Shown: one piece after another, positions 21,801-34,628 of the stretch
How positions within the stretch are numbered: position 1 is the first letter of the stretch
Layout: every line of letters begins with the position of its first letter
Source of the DNA: Lentinula raphanica
Taxonomy: Eukaryota; Basidiomycota; Agaricomycetes; Agaricales; Omphalotaceae
Length of the DNA: 64,000 nucleotides
Reading direction: 5' to 3'
NCBI GenBank assembly: GCA_027919835.1
Contig: JANVFP010000003.1
Coordinates: 1,550,001 to 1,614,000 of the forward strand
Translations under genes and position numbers: made by a program
The notes under the pieces: model-generated
What the model saw: the letters and a program-made list of their open reading frames with translations, nothing else
What the model was told of the DNA's origin: nothing
Database searches by the model: none

Positions 21801-24296
21801 CGGTATGGAAGCCCGTCATTTCTGCTATTGCCTACGCCTTCATCAGCTTCGACGATGATTATATCATTCAACGGGCTATTGCTGGTTTCAGACAATGTGC
21901 AACCTTAGCGAAGCACTTCAATCTTCCTGATGTGTTCGACTTTGTAGTTGTTTCATTGTCCCAGGCCACCAGTATTCTTCCGGAAACTTTGCAGACTAGG
22001 GTGCCGAATTATCCCATGGTCAAAATTGAAGGGCAAAAGATTACTGTGTCTAACCTCTCGGTTAGGTTTGGGATCAATTTCAAGGGTCAGCTCGCTGCTG
22101 TTGTGCTGTTCAATATTGTCAACGGAAATGGGAACGCTCTGCGTGAAGGATGGACTCAGGTAACGAGACTATGATGGCTTGTGAGTCCGTTCTAACGAAT
22201 CACCCCAGATCTTCGAAATGTTCCAAAACCTATTCGTCCATTCCCTACTCCCTGCTCGTATGCTTCAAATGGAAGATTTCCTGGGAGGAGCATCTATGAT
22301 ACCATTGCGTGGAGCAAGCCCGCAGCGTACTACAGCCAGAAATGAAGGAGGGTTACTATCAGCGCTGTCATCGTATCTCATGACGCCGTACGGCAGCAGT
22401 TCTGATTCGCTGGTACCTGATGCTACTGACTCGGATGTGGAAAACACGCTATGTACCATCGACTGTTTAACGTCTTGCAGACTCGATGAACTGTACAGTC
22501 AAATAATGTACGTGTTTTTCTTTGCACCTTGGCATCTTGTTCTTACTGTTCCATTAGGCAGCTAGAGTTAGACGCCCTTGTCGCCGCTGTACGTGCTTTG
22601 GAAGCGCTGGCGCATGAGCGGACTGTAGCAAAACTAAAGCAAGAATCCGAGGACCCTATGTATCCCACACAGGATAGCATGTCCGGACCCATGCCTTATG
22701 ATCCTGCTTCTGTCTATCTATTAGAGACTATGGTCAGCATAACATGCCAAGTCCCGCACCATATCGAAGAACTTTGGTAAGAGTGATCTTCTTCCTCGAG
22801 TGTCAGGCAACCCTAACAACTTACTAGGCCAATCTTGTTCGAACATCTATCCTCCCTTCTACACCAAGATTCTGTCAGCCAGTACAGCATTCTTCTCATT
22901 GAACGTGCCGTAGCCGGTCTGTTGCGTCTCTGCCTAATCTTAGCACAGAAGACATCACTTCGAGATCAGATTTATGTCTCGTTGGATCTTCTAGCTGGCC
23001 TTCCACCGGATACAGCTGCGTCTGTGGCAGAGCAGATTGTTGTGGGGGTCATCACGCTAGTGCAAAAATATAGGGAGATTATCAAGTGAGTATTCAAAGA
23101 TCACTTGCGGTGAACCTCGGCTCATCATGACTTTAACAGGTCCCAAACGGAGTGGAAGCTGGTTTTTGCGTTACTACGTTCTACTATCACACATTCAGAA
23201 GCGGCGAGGCTTTCTTTCGACTTACTGAACAACCTTGTCGCGGACGGACCCGAACAGCTCGTGACAGTAGACAACTTCTCTGCGTTGGTAACTCTGCTCA
23301 ATGATTTCGCCACGATAGCGGGCGTTACTGTTGAAGCACATCAGCAACAAGGCCGCCGCCACGGTCCTTTGACAGCTGCTAAGTGAGCACTTCTCAAACT
23401 CGAACTCGTTCTTCAACACTAACGACACCACTTAGCTCACCGGCGGTGGAACGCGGACGCAAGGCTATCGAACTGCTGACTAGTCTGAAGAAATTTTTCA
23501 CTCCCATCATTGAGTCATCTTGTCTCCAACGTGAAGATGGTAGGTTGAAATTCATCAGAATCAGAACCGCGAACCGCGAACTTTTTCTCACTTACGACGC
23601 GAATTTCGTAGCATGGGATCAACTCTTCTTGCCGCTGCTAACGTCGCTCAAAGACCAATCGAGCAACGCTGCTCGTGAAGTTCGGCAGAGCGCCATCGGA
23701 CAGCTGCAAAGGACATTACTGGCGTCTCATCCGATCCTAGATGAGGCTGACTCCGACCAAGTCGAGCAAATATTCAACAAGATCGTCTTTCGCCTTGTAG
23801 ATGATCTGTTGAAGCCCAATGTTTTCCAACGTGATCCTCAGGGTATGCCGGAGACAAGGCTGAGGGCCTCTGCGTTACTCTGCAAGTCGTTCATGCACTT
23901 TGAGGTTCGGGAGAGTCAATCGACGGCTGATATCCGGATCCAATGGATTGGGATACTAGATTTACTCGACCGCTTGATGCACGTAGACCGTGGCGAACAA
24001 TTAGTGAGTTCCCCAAGGTGTTCCTTCTAGCGTACGCGCTTAATGGTTAATTTTACGTCTACTAGTACGAAGCCATACCAGAGTCCTTGAAGAATGTGTT
24101 GCTCGTCATGAACGCTACACAGATCCTCGTCCCTCCGTCTGCGGATGATCAAAGGAGCGAACGCCAAAAGACGCTCTGGTCCATGACATCAGAACGGATG
24201 GAACGGTTCCTACCTGGCTTCTTGACAGAGGTTATACCTTTACCAGAGGTATCCAACGTCGGTGATACACATCCCAACGAGGCTCCAGCATCATAA
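18822..24296 (+). CDS. GEA1: Golgi Arf guanine-nucleotide exchange factor (GEA1/GEA2, GBF1 family)
   Basis: Large Sec7-domain exchange factor that loads GTP on Arf1 at the early Golgi for COPI transport. Many exons. The N-terminal DCB/HUS region includes EILSVTSAMRKNSRWAS, TGPITSAALSSLHNFFVCGI and LVLETLTQISRHPSFMVDLY, with NYDCDINCENLFERL, the HUS box. The Sec7 domain (about 20850-21600) has FNTKPKTGLAFLEENGL, SFRLPGESQQI with the catalytic Glu, and YSVIMLNTDLHNPQV. HDS repeats follow, ending at 24296. The Tyr-Ser, Asp and Met positions of the Sec7 domain match the brefeldin A-sensitive pattern. The exon 1 acceptor is the AG just before AAATATCAACC (about 19157), not the earlier one, because only that keeps LPLPTILSPFFEIIRSPLST in frame. 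It could equally be called GEA2; fungi often have a single gene. Confidence 0.93.
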
Positions 24297-26457
24297 TAGC
24301 CAGCCGTAACAACTGTACACTATTAATTATAATCTTAAGATATCTCAGGCAAGCACCATTCTACTATCCAGCCTTTAGTACATCTGTGGTCCCAGAGGGT
24401 CTCAGTGGCTGCCTCAAAGGAACGGGTAGATACACAACGGTCGTTATCCAACGTCAACGTTTGAAACCTTCAATGAGCTTGAACGCCGTTGTACGGCGAT
24501 AAGCAGAACCATCCTGACAAGCGCGCCTTGTGGTTGGTACATTTTCGCAATCAGAAATTTGGTTATCGATCTTTTGAACAATGTGGAACTATGTGGAAGA
24601 AAGGATGATTTACCCAATTGTAAGTAGTTGCGGAATATAGATATCAAAGACGAAACAGAATCGCTAATAGCTCAGGCGATACAAGTACCGGTGGCTCAAT
24701 GAAGGCATCGGATACGACTATGCAGTACTAAACAGTCACAGTCCAATCGATCCGTACGTAGCGTAGCACTTCTAGTATGATGAACAGAGTCCAAAATAGA
24801 TAGGCAGCATGAGAGTCCGAGCTTTCCCCATGATTGTAGCATTGTACGGTCTAGCAGAGCATCTCAAGTTGGAAAGAAGAGAGCTTTCCAGCAGTACCAG
24901 GCTAGCAGCAGTTTGAATGCCAACAATCAAACTATCAAAAACTGGGTCAAAGATTTAGTCGCATCAATAAGGTGAGTCCAGGTCAAAGCAGGATGAATTA
25001 CCTTTTTCGGCACACGCGTTATTTAGATTCAAGGGCAATGCCAAACAACCTCTTCGCTTCATCCATGCCGGAACTCAATACACAGCCAACTCCTTGGGAC
25101 TCGAGCAAAGATAGGACTCTATGCCATTGCGTCTACTATCGCCTCTTTGTATCCGTGGCGCGTTACTGATGCCGTCGAAGGACCAGTGACCACACCAGAG
25201 ACCGCCCGGGGCCACTCTCTAGCCAAGTTTCCCAAGTTCCGGTCAAAAAAGAAGCACCTGGAAGCACCTCCTTTTCATTATGTTCGCCAGCGAGCCCAGT
25301 GGTGCTCACGGATTCCTCCGCAAATCTAGGAATAATAAATTATACGATGGAGTATGTGGGGCATTTGTGGCTGAACAAGAAACATACTCTGAACGACAGA
25401 ATGCACGAAAGAAAACGCTGGAACGAACATTTCCGGCAGGAGGCTGTTAATAGCTATCAGATCCTTGTGTACTCTCGACACGTCCTGGATGGAGATGTCT
25501 GTATGAATCCAGATATTTGTTGTGACAATCTCTGCTAGCTAACTAACATATACGACAGGATGCATGGAACTCTGGCAAATGACCTTGTATTCTCGGGAAG
25601 CTGAGTTCTGAATGATCCTGTTCCATCAGTGCTCGTAGATTGTGATATGGTAACAAGGTTATACGTGGTCATACTGAAGTCACATCAATTCATGCATCAT
25701 GCGCTCCCTTTCATCGATGCCAGGAAGACAGCTGTAACATGAGATCATCCTACAGATAGGGACCTCGCGTCTCGCGATAACTCCCCGTTGGAATCGTCGC
25801 GGAAGTGCTACAGAATCACGATACCACATCGCTACACCCACTGTTCGGTATGATGTACGCGACGTGCTAGTACACTTCCGAGGAGGAAAACACGTCGGGA
25901 ACTAACGTGGCACAATACGCAGGGGTGAGTTTAGCTGATGAATTAGAGTAGAACTGCTCCAGACATAACTGACAAGTCGACGCAGAGTATGGATTATACA
26001 GAAATCCTTTTCAATCGCACAGACGGATTTGTTCGGTGTAACGATATCGGTATGTTATATCTGACCTGCTACGACAATTGAATATTGAAGCTGTGCAAAG
26101 TATCTTGGACGAGAATGGTAATTGGTCGCCGAGGAGTTCTCGAAAGATGATTGATACAAGTTTTGTTCTCTTCGCAAATCGTATGCGGTGACAGTGTACT
26201 AAATAAAATCACCCTAGAGAGGCGTTATAAACTAGGGAACTTTCCGCAAAAGATGCAGGGCTCTCGGTTTACTTTCAACTTGGACCGATTGAGTTGGAGC
26301 GGAGCTATCCCAAACTCGGCTTGTGATCGACAGCGGAGGACACATTTCCCGACTTCGACTTTTTTTCTTTCAATTTGTCTTATAAGTACTCAGGTCAGTT
26401 CGTCATACCTTTTCCTTATCCCTCCTTCTCCTCCCTTCATCTCCTGTATATCTTACT
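24297..26457. other. Long region without a recognised gene
   Basis: About 2.16 kb. No open frame exceeds 110 codons and none resembles a known family. The best short frame is 25280-25450 on the plus strand (56 codons, ATG to TAA, ending TFPAGGC), of unknown value. A TATA-like GTTATAAAC lies at about 26224 and pyrimidine-rich sequence at 26340-26450, probably the MFS gene promoter. I see no transposon ends or tRNA. Confidence 0.4.
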
Positions 26458-28497
26458 ATGGGCTTCACTAATTCCTCTTCAACCCAAACTCCTCTACCGA
26501 AACTCCAACTCGCCATTGTCTTCTTAATTCAACTCACAGAGCCAATTGCTGCCACTGTCATCTATCCCTTCATCAATCAGTTCGTCATCAGCACAGGGAT
26601 CACAGGAGGAAACGAAAAAAAGACCGGTTATTATGCTGGAATAATCGTCTGTCTCGTACTTATCTCTTCCATTATCCTTGACTTACATCGACACCCAGGA
26701 ATCGGCATTTTTCTTGGCTGAATGTTTTACAGTAATGCTCTCTCTCTCTTTCAACATCTGGCATATCATTGAATTGTTGACGGCTTCTCGTAGGTCATGT
26801 TATGGGGCATGGCCTCGGATCGCTTCGGCCGTAGGCCTATCCTCCTGTTAGGTCCTTTGGGATTGTGTCTTGCAACGCTCTGCTTCGGTTTGTCAACGCA
26901 GTATCGCGAGTTGATGATATTCAGAAGTATACAAGGAGCTTTCAATGGTAACATCGGTATGTCGCGTTCGTTCGCTGAGCTTTCAAGACTCTCATCCAAC
27001 TAGGCGTGTCCAAGACCATTCTTGCAGAAGTACGTGTGTTCTATAGGTACCGTATGAGCAGAATAAGCTCATGTCAACTCTTTAGCTTTCTGATTCCACC
27101 AACATCGCTCAGATATTCAGCCTGGCGCCCATGATTTGGGGCATGGGTGTCATCATGGGGTACGTACGCGTTTCTTCGTACTTCTCGTGATCGCTCACAC
27201 CCATTGACCATCCGAATCGCAGGCCGTCTATTGGTGGTGTTCTTGCCAATCCAGAAGAACAATTCCCTTCAACCCTTGGAAAAATAGCCCTTCTACGAGC
27301 CCACCCGTTCTTCCTTCCCTGCGCAGTCGTCGCGTTGTTCGCGTTCTTGTTCTTCCTAGTCGCGTTGATTGGACTCAAAGAGGCAAGTATTGTTAAGAAG
27401 TCTATAGTTTATCTGACGGCTCTCTTACCACGTTTATCTCCAGACCCATCGCGTTCGGAAGCAACTTGAACCAGCAAAGTCCAAACGCGTTTTCGGTTAT
27501 GGAACCTCCAAAAACAAAATTCTGAAAACCACCGACGCGCAATCTCAAGAAATCGACGCGTCAACGCGTCTTAATCCTGGTTCTTTGGTGAAGAATTATG
27601 GGGCTATTCAAAAAAGGCCGTCAACATCAACACTATGCTCAACCATGTCGAGTACATCCACCCTCGACGTAGACGTGGAGAGTGACCAGGAAACGGTGTT
27701 AGCTTCGGATTCGGAAGACGAGGAAGACTTAAAAGTGGATGTCGAGCCACCTGCCACGCTGAAATCGATTCTCATCCCTGAGGTACTTTTGCCAATCGCA
27801 AACTACAGCCTCATCGCGCTTCTGGATTCCAGCTACACCGTTCTCATCCCACTGACATACACCACCTCCGTTCCCGCCGGTGGACTAGGACTCACACCTT
27901 TCCATGTCGGACTGATCCTGAGCGTCTGGGGAGCGGCGAATATTCCGTTCCCCATAGTCTGCATTCCCAGACTCATCAAACGTTTTGGGGCACGAACTAT
28001 CAACTTTGTGGGTGTATGCTCTTTCTTGGTAGGATTTGGCAGCCTATCGGGACTGAGCATGCTGGCGAGCGCGTTCGGGCATGCCAACTGGCTGGTATGG
28101 GCATTAATTCCAGTTCAGTTCCTATTTAGCAACACGGTGGGATCGATGGCTTATGGTGTGTCCTGTTCATCTCCTTCTTTTCTTCCATCCAGAGACCCAC
28201 ATTGACACATCTTTCTTCACCTTCCTTCCTCCTCCGAACCACCCAGCTACTGCACAGATTTTCGTCGTAAATGGCGCACCGTCTAAATCCGCCTTGGGAA
28301 CGACCAACGGCTTATGCCAGGCTTCGAAAACGATGGCTAGAACCTTTGGACCGGTGCTAGCCACGTCTCTGTTCTCGCTCTCGAAAGAACGAGACCTCCT
28401 CGGAGGTTACTTCGTGTACACCGTGTTTATGTTGATCACGTTGGTGTGTTTGCGAACGACGATGACATTGCCTATAGAGATGAAGAACTTGGGATGA
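26458..28497 (+). CDS. MFS transporter (DHA1-like, ZIFL/YCR023C type)
   Basis: Twelve-helix major facilitator. TM1 is LQLAIVFLIQLTEPIAATVI. After a short first exon come small exons, one of 33 nt (ESAFFLAECFT) and one of about 26 nt (VSKTILAE). Motif A between TM2 and TM3 is MLWGMASDRFGRRPILLLG. Motif VIMGPSIGGVLANP marks TM5. A cytoplasmic loop of about 110 residues, rich in Ser, Asp and Glu (DVDVESDQETVLASDSEDEE), separates the two halves. The second half includes PLTYTTSVPAGGLGLTPFHVG and ends in SLSKERDLLGGYFVYTVF then MKNLG. Fungal and plant proteins of this group export diverse small molecules or zinc-related solutes; the substrate here is unknown. No biosynthetic cluster surrounds it. 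Confidence 0.88.
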
Positions 28498-29903
28498 AAG
28501 CCCATCATCATCATCGTCCCAAAGCCGCTTTACATACAACTGCGTCACTACTAGTGCCTCCGTGACTCCCCTCTCTCTCATCTCGTCCACCATCATCCAT
28601 CACACTCTATGGTCTGTGGTGGCTTGAAAAAGGTCCGAAGAGCCTTCTGTCATTTTCCCAGGGCCAACCTTGATAGTACAAGCCTCGGTTTTGTTACATT
28701 GCATATCCTTAGTTTATCTGGCACGTTCTAGAGAATCTCTGTCTCCAATGTCCAAAATGTGTACGCGTTCCTCTCTGTTCCACTAGGTTCCATTGTGTTC
28801 AATCCGTTCAATATCATACACCCTTGCTGCTACTTACTTTAGACTGCTACCTTTAACCTGTTTTTCACACTCCTTTTTATAGTTCAAATTCGCCTTCTTC
28901 AGGTCTCAATCCATTCGCTTGCACTTGCTATCATCGATCTCTATCTTTGTCTCTTCTCTCCCCTTCCAAAACATGTAACGTGCATCACCACTGTAGCTCA
29001 TACCAAATACATTTCATTGCATCTGGAATCGTACTACATATCTGCATGAGAGAATCAGAAGTAGTCCGAGAATCTTACAGAATTGAAGAATTCAGGTCAT
29101 AATGAAACCCTCTGAATCTAATCAAGAGGGTCATCGGAGGAGTATAACCGTACACAGACACAGAAATAACAGCATTGAGAAAAGCGGTCACGCAGAGGTA
29201 ACCACCACTGCCGTTAACAATAAGACGAAGATTCCGTTCTAGAGATATCTTCCAGCTTCCAACTCTTTGCAAGGTCGCCACCTTTCTGAGGCTTTTGCCA
29301 CTCAAGTCATTCGGTGGCTATTAGTATCAAGGACAACCGAGCAGGAGATTAGGCGCTCACTCACGCTCCCCGGTCTCCACTTTCCGTACTATTTCTAATC
29401 CATGAATGCCGTTCATTGAGATAATCAGAAGAAAGTGTCATCTCTGTACACTCACAGCCCGGCCAAAACAAAGACTGTCAGCTGCCTGAACCGGACTAGT
29501 ATTTTGAACAACAGTGGTGATGAGGAGGACATCGTGACGATGCATCTCGACCTATCTCGACTTCGTTTGTTCAGAATGCGAGATGTTTCTGTTTCGATCC
29601 GGAATCCGGATAGTTGATATCGCTAACCTCAGTGGCGGATCTAGGTTTCTGAGAGCAGAAGATAGAAAGATGAGTATTTGATAAGTGCTTGAGCAATTTG
29701 GCAATCGCGGGACTATGACACTGAAGACGGGATCATTCCAGTGAGTCGTTGCGGATGTAGCCAGAGATATTAGTTCATTGAGATGTCCACACGTCACATA
29801 CATCTATTAATCTGCATCCGCAAAATGGTCGCAATAAGACTGCCAAATACCGAGGCACGGAAAGCTACGGAAGGGCACGATTGGAAGCAATAAATGTTAC
29901 ATT
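28498..29903. other. Intergenic, tail-to-tail
   Basis: About 1.4 kb between the MFS stop and the cytochrome b561-domain stop. The left half is pyrimidine-rich. The longest frames (76-83 codons on the minus strand at 29075-29305 and 29552-29803) have no recognisable motif. Nothing is annotated with confidence. Confidence 0.35.
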
Positions 29904-31027
29904 CAGAAAAACTTCATCTTGGAGACCCTGTGGGACAGTCAAGTAGAAATCAGATGTGACCCACAGGAAACGAAGAAGACGTTCTCACCTCATCCGTGAT
30001 AAAACCGCAACAAGACACACCAGCGGAGAAACTATGTAGGCCACTAGACGAATGAAAAGCGGAACATTCTTCTCGCCCCAATGGGATAGTGCCCCACCCA
30101 GGTTGACGGTGACTAATAGTAGAGGGAAAAGTATATAGCCCGAAAGGCTTCAGGTAAGGTTAGTAAAGTTTGAGGAAGAGAAGAGCTTCAAAGTCATACC
30201 GGTGGTATTTCCAGATCGCCTTCGCTTTCATACCTCCTCCGAAGGCCTTTCCGCCGAACCAGACACTCCCCCCACCTATTGATATCTGGATAACGATCCA
30301 ACCCGCAGCGATGATTCCCAGAATCTGTGAGGGAGATGTGCGTTCGATTGTTAATCACTCCCGGAAGGGGCTAGCGAAAGAGCGAAAGAAGGGCTGAAAA
30401 CGCTCACGGAATGCCAACTTCTAAAATGACGTTTGTCTAGTTCAAATTTGTTCATTACAATGGCCCAAACTCCTATCAGTAGAGCGGGAAAGGCCATGAA
30501 GAGAATCGCAGATTGATGACGAGCGAGACCTGCGACTTTGGTTCTAGGCTGCGAAGTTGGCTGTAGGGTTAAGATGCCTTACTTACGGTCATCAGCGGAA
30601 CAGTTGGGATAAATACGGGACAGGACGGACCATATGTGAAGAAGAGCATTGCTAGTGATTCAAGAGTTGGATGGAGAAGGAACCATCCGACTTGTGTTGG
30701 ATTATTGGTGAGCATAACGAACCAGGTTACAACCAAAGTGACCTGGTGTACGATAAGACTCGCTTATCGCCGCCCAACTTGAGAGTCTTACCGCAGATGC
30801 ACCCTGAAAACCTTTCAATGAAACGAACAAACACGGAGACAACCATAGATGGAACGCACCAAAGCAACATATCTAGCAATTTCATCACCTCGCCTCCGCT
30901 CTGCTTTCTCCAGCTGTTCTGCAAGACCCATGTCCGGTTTCTGCGAGTCTTCGTTTGCAACAGTTGCTTGAGGATCGGAAGGTAGAAGTTCGTAATCTTC
31001 AGCCTGTGGTTCAGGGTTGGATGGCAT
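29904..31027 (-). CDS. Cytochrome b561-domain membrane protein (CYB561D2-like)
   Basis: Multi-helix dihaem protein of the cytochrome b561 family, which passes electrons (often from ascorbate) across membranes. Exon 1 is 30860-31027; it encodes a hydrophilic N-terminus ending ARYVAL. A 12-nt micro-exon at 30792-30803 adds GASA, then an exon starting at 30742 gives VTLVVTWFVMLTNNPTQVGW. Four His expected to bind haem are visible: FLLHPTLESL, GLARHQSAI, RSWHS and KYHRLSGYI. Other family phrases are GILTLQPTSQPRTK, IGGGSVWFGGKAFGGG, and LGGALSHWGEKN. A last small exon adds RVSKMKFF and the stop at 29904. There is no DOMON or reductase domain, so it is the short b561-only form. Membrane location and partner are unknown. 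Confidence 0.87.
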
Positions 31028-31530
31028 TTTTGTACGCTCAGAAGACGTGTACAGTCGATGGGAACCGGCGAAGAGTACCTAGATGAAGACCGTGCTTGAA
31101 GGTGAGTGATTTCCCAGGAGAAATGAGTGTGCTGCAAGTGGTCGGGAGCAAGTGTGCGAAGTACGAAATGATGCCGGATAAGGGCAGCGAATTTTGGCTT
31201 TATTCTTCTGAGAAAGAGATAGGTTGCAATAGCTAGGTCGTAGAGCATCGGGAGGCAGTCAATCTTCAACATCGTGGTATGCAATGCGCTTCTGCTTTTG
31301 GCCAGAAGTTCATGGAGTCGTTGCTCAAGACGCCAATGCCCACGAAGTCAAAGCTGGTATTCACTCTCCGAGTTTCCACCATCATCCAGATAATCGTTTC
31401 CGAGCTCAATATTTTCAATCAAGCTACAAGAGTACAAGGACGTGTCACGTCGTAATAGGTCGTCAAAATAATTATACTAGTTGTTCGCGAAGCCGCCTTC
31501 CAAAATTCAGGCAGGTAAGCGATCAAGAAA
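31028..31530. other. Intergenic
   Basis: About 500 bp between the cytochrome b561 gene start and the stop of the next minus-strand gene. It should hold the b561 promoter and the other gene's 3' end. The long minus-strand frame over 30727-31284 is an out-of-frame shadow of b561 exon 1 continued into this region. Confidence 0.35.
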
Positions 31531-32906
31531 TCATGAAGAGCAGTCGTCGATAATCGTTACTGTAAGTAAGGTTGTGATTCCGTCTGTGCCAATACCTTAT
31601 GAAAATCAACGTTATAGTTCGATATGTTATCTTCAGATGCAAATGCACATACCGTGGTTTACCCTGAAGTTTCCAAGCAGGCAAAATCATTTGAGTTGGG
31701 TTTTCAGCTTGGATTCGAACGACTGATTTGAACTTACCCTACGCTTCCTGCAGCTAGCAGTCCTGTTAAATTCCGTGCTGTCGTTGAGTACGTGATACCA
31801 TCGAAATGGGTGGTTCCGACAGCCAGATTTGCAAGTTTGTCCCGACCAATGTTGTATCCGTCTGGAATGATAGTGTGGCTTTCTTCCAGGTCTTCCTCTT
31901 GCGACACACTTTCCATCACCAGAGATAAATCTCAAGCCACAAATGTAAGGTAACTACAAGGGCTTACGCTAGGAATAGAGCGTTGCTTTGTGCGTCTGTG
32001 CCGTTCTGCTTGAATACACTGAAAGGATCGGGATTTCCGAAATATTAGATATATGCAACAACAACAATAGGAATTTCCCAAATGCACACCGGAAATGATT
32101 ACCACCAATCAGAGTCTCTAAACATGTGCCAATCTCAGAGTTGCCATAGTCTTGCCTGAGTTCAATCTGTATCCAAGTTCAGTGACCTCGCTTTCGCGCA
32201 ACTGAGGCGAGCTCGCACAGAAAACACTGACCGTTTGATTCACCCAGCCGTTACCATCTCCCAAATTTGCAGATTGTGGTGCACCAAGATGCAGGCCGAG
32301 ACATTCTTCCGAACTGGATAATTTTAGCAAGGTATGTAATTGAGACAATGTATGCATCTCATCTACACTATGGAAATGAACTCACAACCCGATCGCCTTC
32401 GCAAAATTGATTATTCCGTCTTCAGTGAGCACTTGTGGAGAAGACAGACCCGATATGATCACCTAGATCGCAAAAAATCAATTTCCATGCCGCTAATAAC
32501 AACGGACACACAAGTTACAACAAATTTTGTGAAATAACAGAAGATGATAGGTTAAATGACTAGGCAACGCACGTTCAACGGTTCTCCGAAACCATCTCCC
32601 GCTATAAATGAGAATGCAACAATTCAGTTCCGATAGCCACTCAAAGTTCGGATAACCAGGCATGTTGCTGTACTCGAGAATGGTACAGACGAGACAAGGT
32701 AACGTACCGTCATCGAGCATTGACCCCCCTCCCAGCAAGGGACTGTAGAAGTCGACGGAAGCAAATGCGTAGGTTGGCACGAGTGGTAGCTGCTGTATTG
32801 GCAGAGCAGTGACAGTAAGAGTGAAGTGCTGGAATAGCAATGAAATGAGTGGTAAGAGGATCATGGCTTGCAGTGCAATCGGGGTTGAGATACAGCTGAA
32901 GAGCAT
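31531..32906 (-). CDS. Secreted protein of unknown function
   Basis: I do not recognise a characterised family, though the layout resembles conserved secreted proteins of mushroom-forming fungi. The start ATG is at 32906 or 32864; both precede a hydrophobic signal peptide (MILLPLISLLFQHFTLTVTA). The spliced body reads YAFASVDFYSPLLGGGSMLD, AGDGFGEPLN, VIISGLSSPQVLTEDG, CLGLHLGAPQSANLGDGNGW, GTCLETLIGGNHFR, IIPDGYNIGRDKLA, HFDGITYSTTARNLTGLL and a last exon IGTDGITTLLTVTIIDDCSS. Six or so introns. Short Gly-Asp and Gly-Asn turns and two spaced Cys suggest a compact extracellular fold; no catalytic signature is visible. A TATA-like run TATATATATA sits near 33075, about 170 bp upstream. Confidence 0.75.
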
Positions 32907-34628
32907 GACAATGACAGGTAGCAGAACCGAGTCTCAGAAGTGAGCGTTTCTGTATGGAGACAGCGGCAGAAGGAAGAGGGACAGGGACAGGGACAAGGAG
33001 GCGGGGAAACTTGAAAGGTAGGAGTCAAGGGGCTGGAGAGACGAACTGAGACGAAGTTCTCGTCCCAGCATCGGTATATATATATGACTGACAACTTTTC
33101 TAGAGGTACATATTCTCTACTCTGTGTTCTGATGAAAGCAACAACTTCGGAGGTTGAAGAAGCCAGATATGGAATTTATCTTGAGCTATCCAACGTGCGA
33201 CTCGGATTATCGACCATGCCATACGTTCAGAATCAGAAGACTCAGAGGCATGGTGGTAAGCAGTCCCATGACAAGGTCAGTCACTATCAGCCACTCACGA
33301 CCGTTAAAGGTTCTCACGAAATAGAAGACGGTCAAGGCAAGACATCGCGTAGCAGAGAAACTGAGAGGGAGAGAGAGAACTAAGGTACAAACTGAGCAAC
33401 GTTGACAGTATATCGGACTGGGGCCCGAGAAGATCCTAGTACGCAAAGGGGAATGCTAGCCTCTCTGGCATATTACATATGCCGATGAAGACTTGAACGG
33501 ATCCTACTTCTGGCAGGCTGAATCTTTATCAAGACTTGGGGGGCTAAGTATAGAACACCTTGAGGGCTACAGGTAAGTATAGTGTCGCACATACTCTGCC
33601 CTCTAGCTCTGAACAACTCTACAGTAACACAGACCAAGCGATTAACTTTGGCACCGTGACCGGACGAACTTCAAGCGAGTCTATCGCTGTCTATCGATAA
33701 CGGTTAATCTAAACTTCACGCATGAAACATCATCGATCATCCATGGTTTTGAGGCTAAGGAAACTTGCGTGTACCGGTATAAGCCAGCGTAAGACTTTTC
33801 TGGTTATGCCATCGGCGTTACCAGGAAGGAGTGAGCCTGAGTGAGCAAGCGTAGGCGTATTACGAGGCTCGAATTGAATCGAATAAGTCCTAGTACTATA
33901 TTCAGTCTGCGTCGATTGATTGAATCTCCGATCGAGGCTACGGGCCTGTGGCTTGGTGTCCAGGGCTATCATACTTGGGTTACATATCCAGGTCCTCAAT
34001 CAACATTCTGCAGCAATCTGCAGCGTTCAGCAGGTACAAAGGGGTGTGGCATATCTTTACCAGAATTGGCAGACCTGAGAAATCAAAGCTTCACCTCTAC
34101 TTACGCTCCTCTACGATGTCGGTTTGCAAGAAAGTCGCTCACCATGGCAGCCGCAATCAGCCGCAAGAGTCGGGGACTTTGAGAATCCGGGTGATCCGCC
34201 TATCGGTACATACATAGTATGAGGCCTTCTCGAAGAAGAGGTAAATTGTACGAGCTTGTATGGCTGAACAGTGAACACTCTGCAGAGTCCACCTTTCTCT
34301 CTACAATTCTTGTCAGCAACCAGCGGCAGGTTGGTCAATTTATACATGGGCATGAATTTCTACATTATATCGAACTCGTTGTATAGTATGAAAGCACAGA
34401 AAAGGTTGAATATGTATAACTACTTAGGTATAACAATTCCGTGGTCGCTGGGTATTGATGATGGAAATCGTTGAATATGTATAAGCACCATGTCGAATTC
34501 GTTACCGAGAGAAATGAAGGGAGGGAAAGAGAAAACATAATTAGAAAAGGGTTGAGATGAAGAAGGACAAAAAGATAAAAAAGCAGAAGAAAACATTGAG
34601 TACAACAAGATAAGAATGTGTGAATCCA
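32907..34628. other. Long intergenic region
   Basis: About 1.7 kb between two minus-strand genes. It has a TA run at about 33073-33083 that may be the TATA element of the gene to the left. Open frames of up to 113 codons (33841-34182 plus) overlap each other on several frames and show no family motif. The right end carries the 3' region of the epimerase gene. Confidence 0.35.

Noticed and set aside
26458..28497. Idea of a secondary-metabolite cluster around the MFS transporter
   Set aside because: No synthase, P450 or cluster regulator is nearby; the neighbours are housekeeping genes.
30727..31284. 185-codon minus-strand open frame
   Set aside because: It overlaps b561 exon 1 in another frame, while the correct frame gives the conserved family sequence after splicing.
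31700..31735. GTTCGAATCC, a B-box-like string on the minus strand
   Set aside because: It lies in an intron of the secreted-protein gene and no cloverleaf surrounds it.
33841..34182. 113-codon plus-strand frame
   Set aside because: Overlapping frames on both strands are equally long, composition is not coding-like, and no motif is present.
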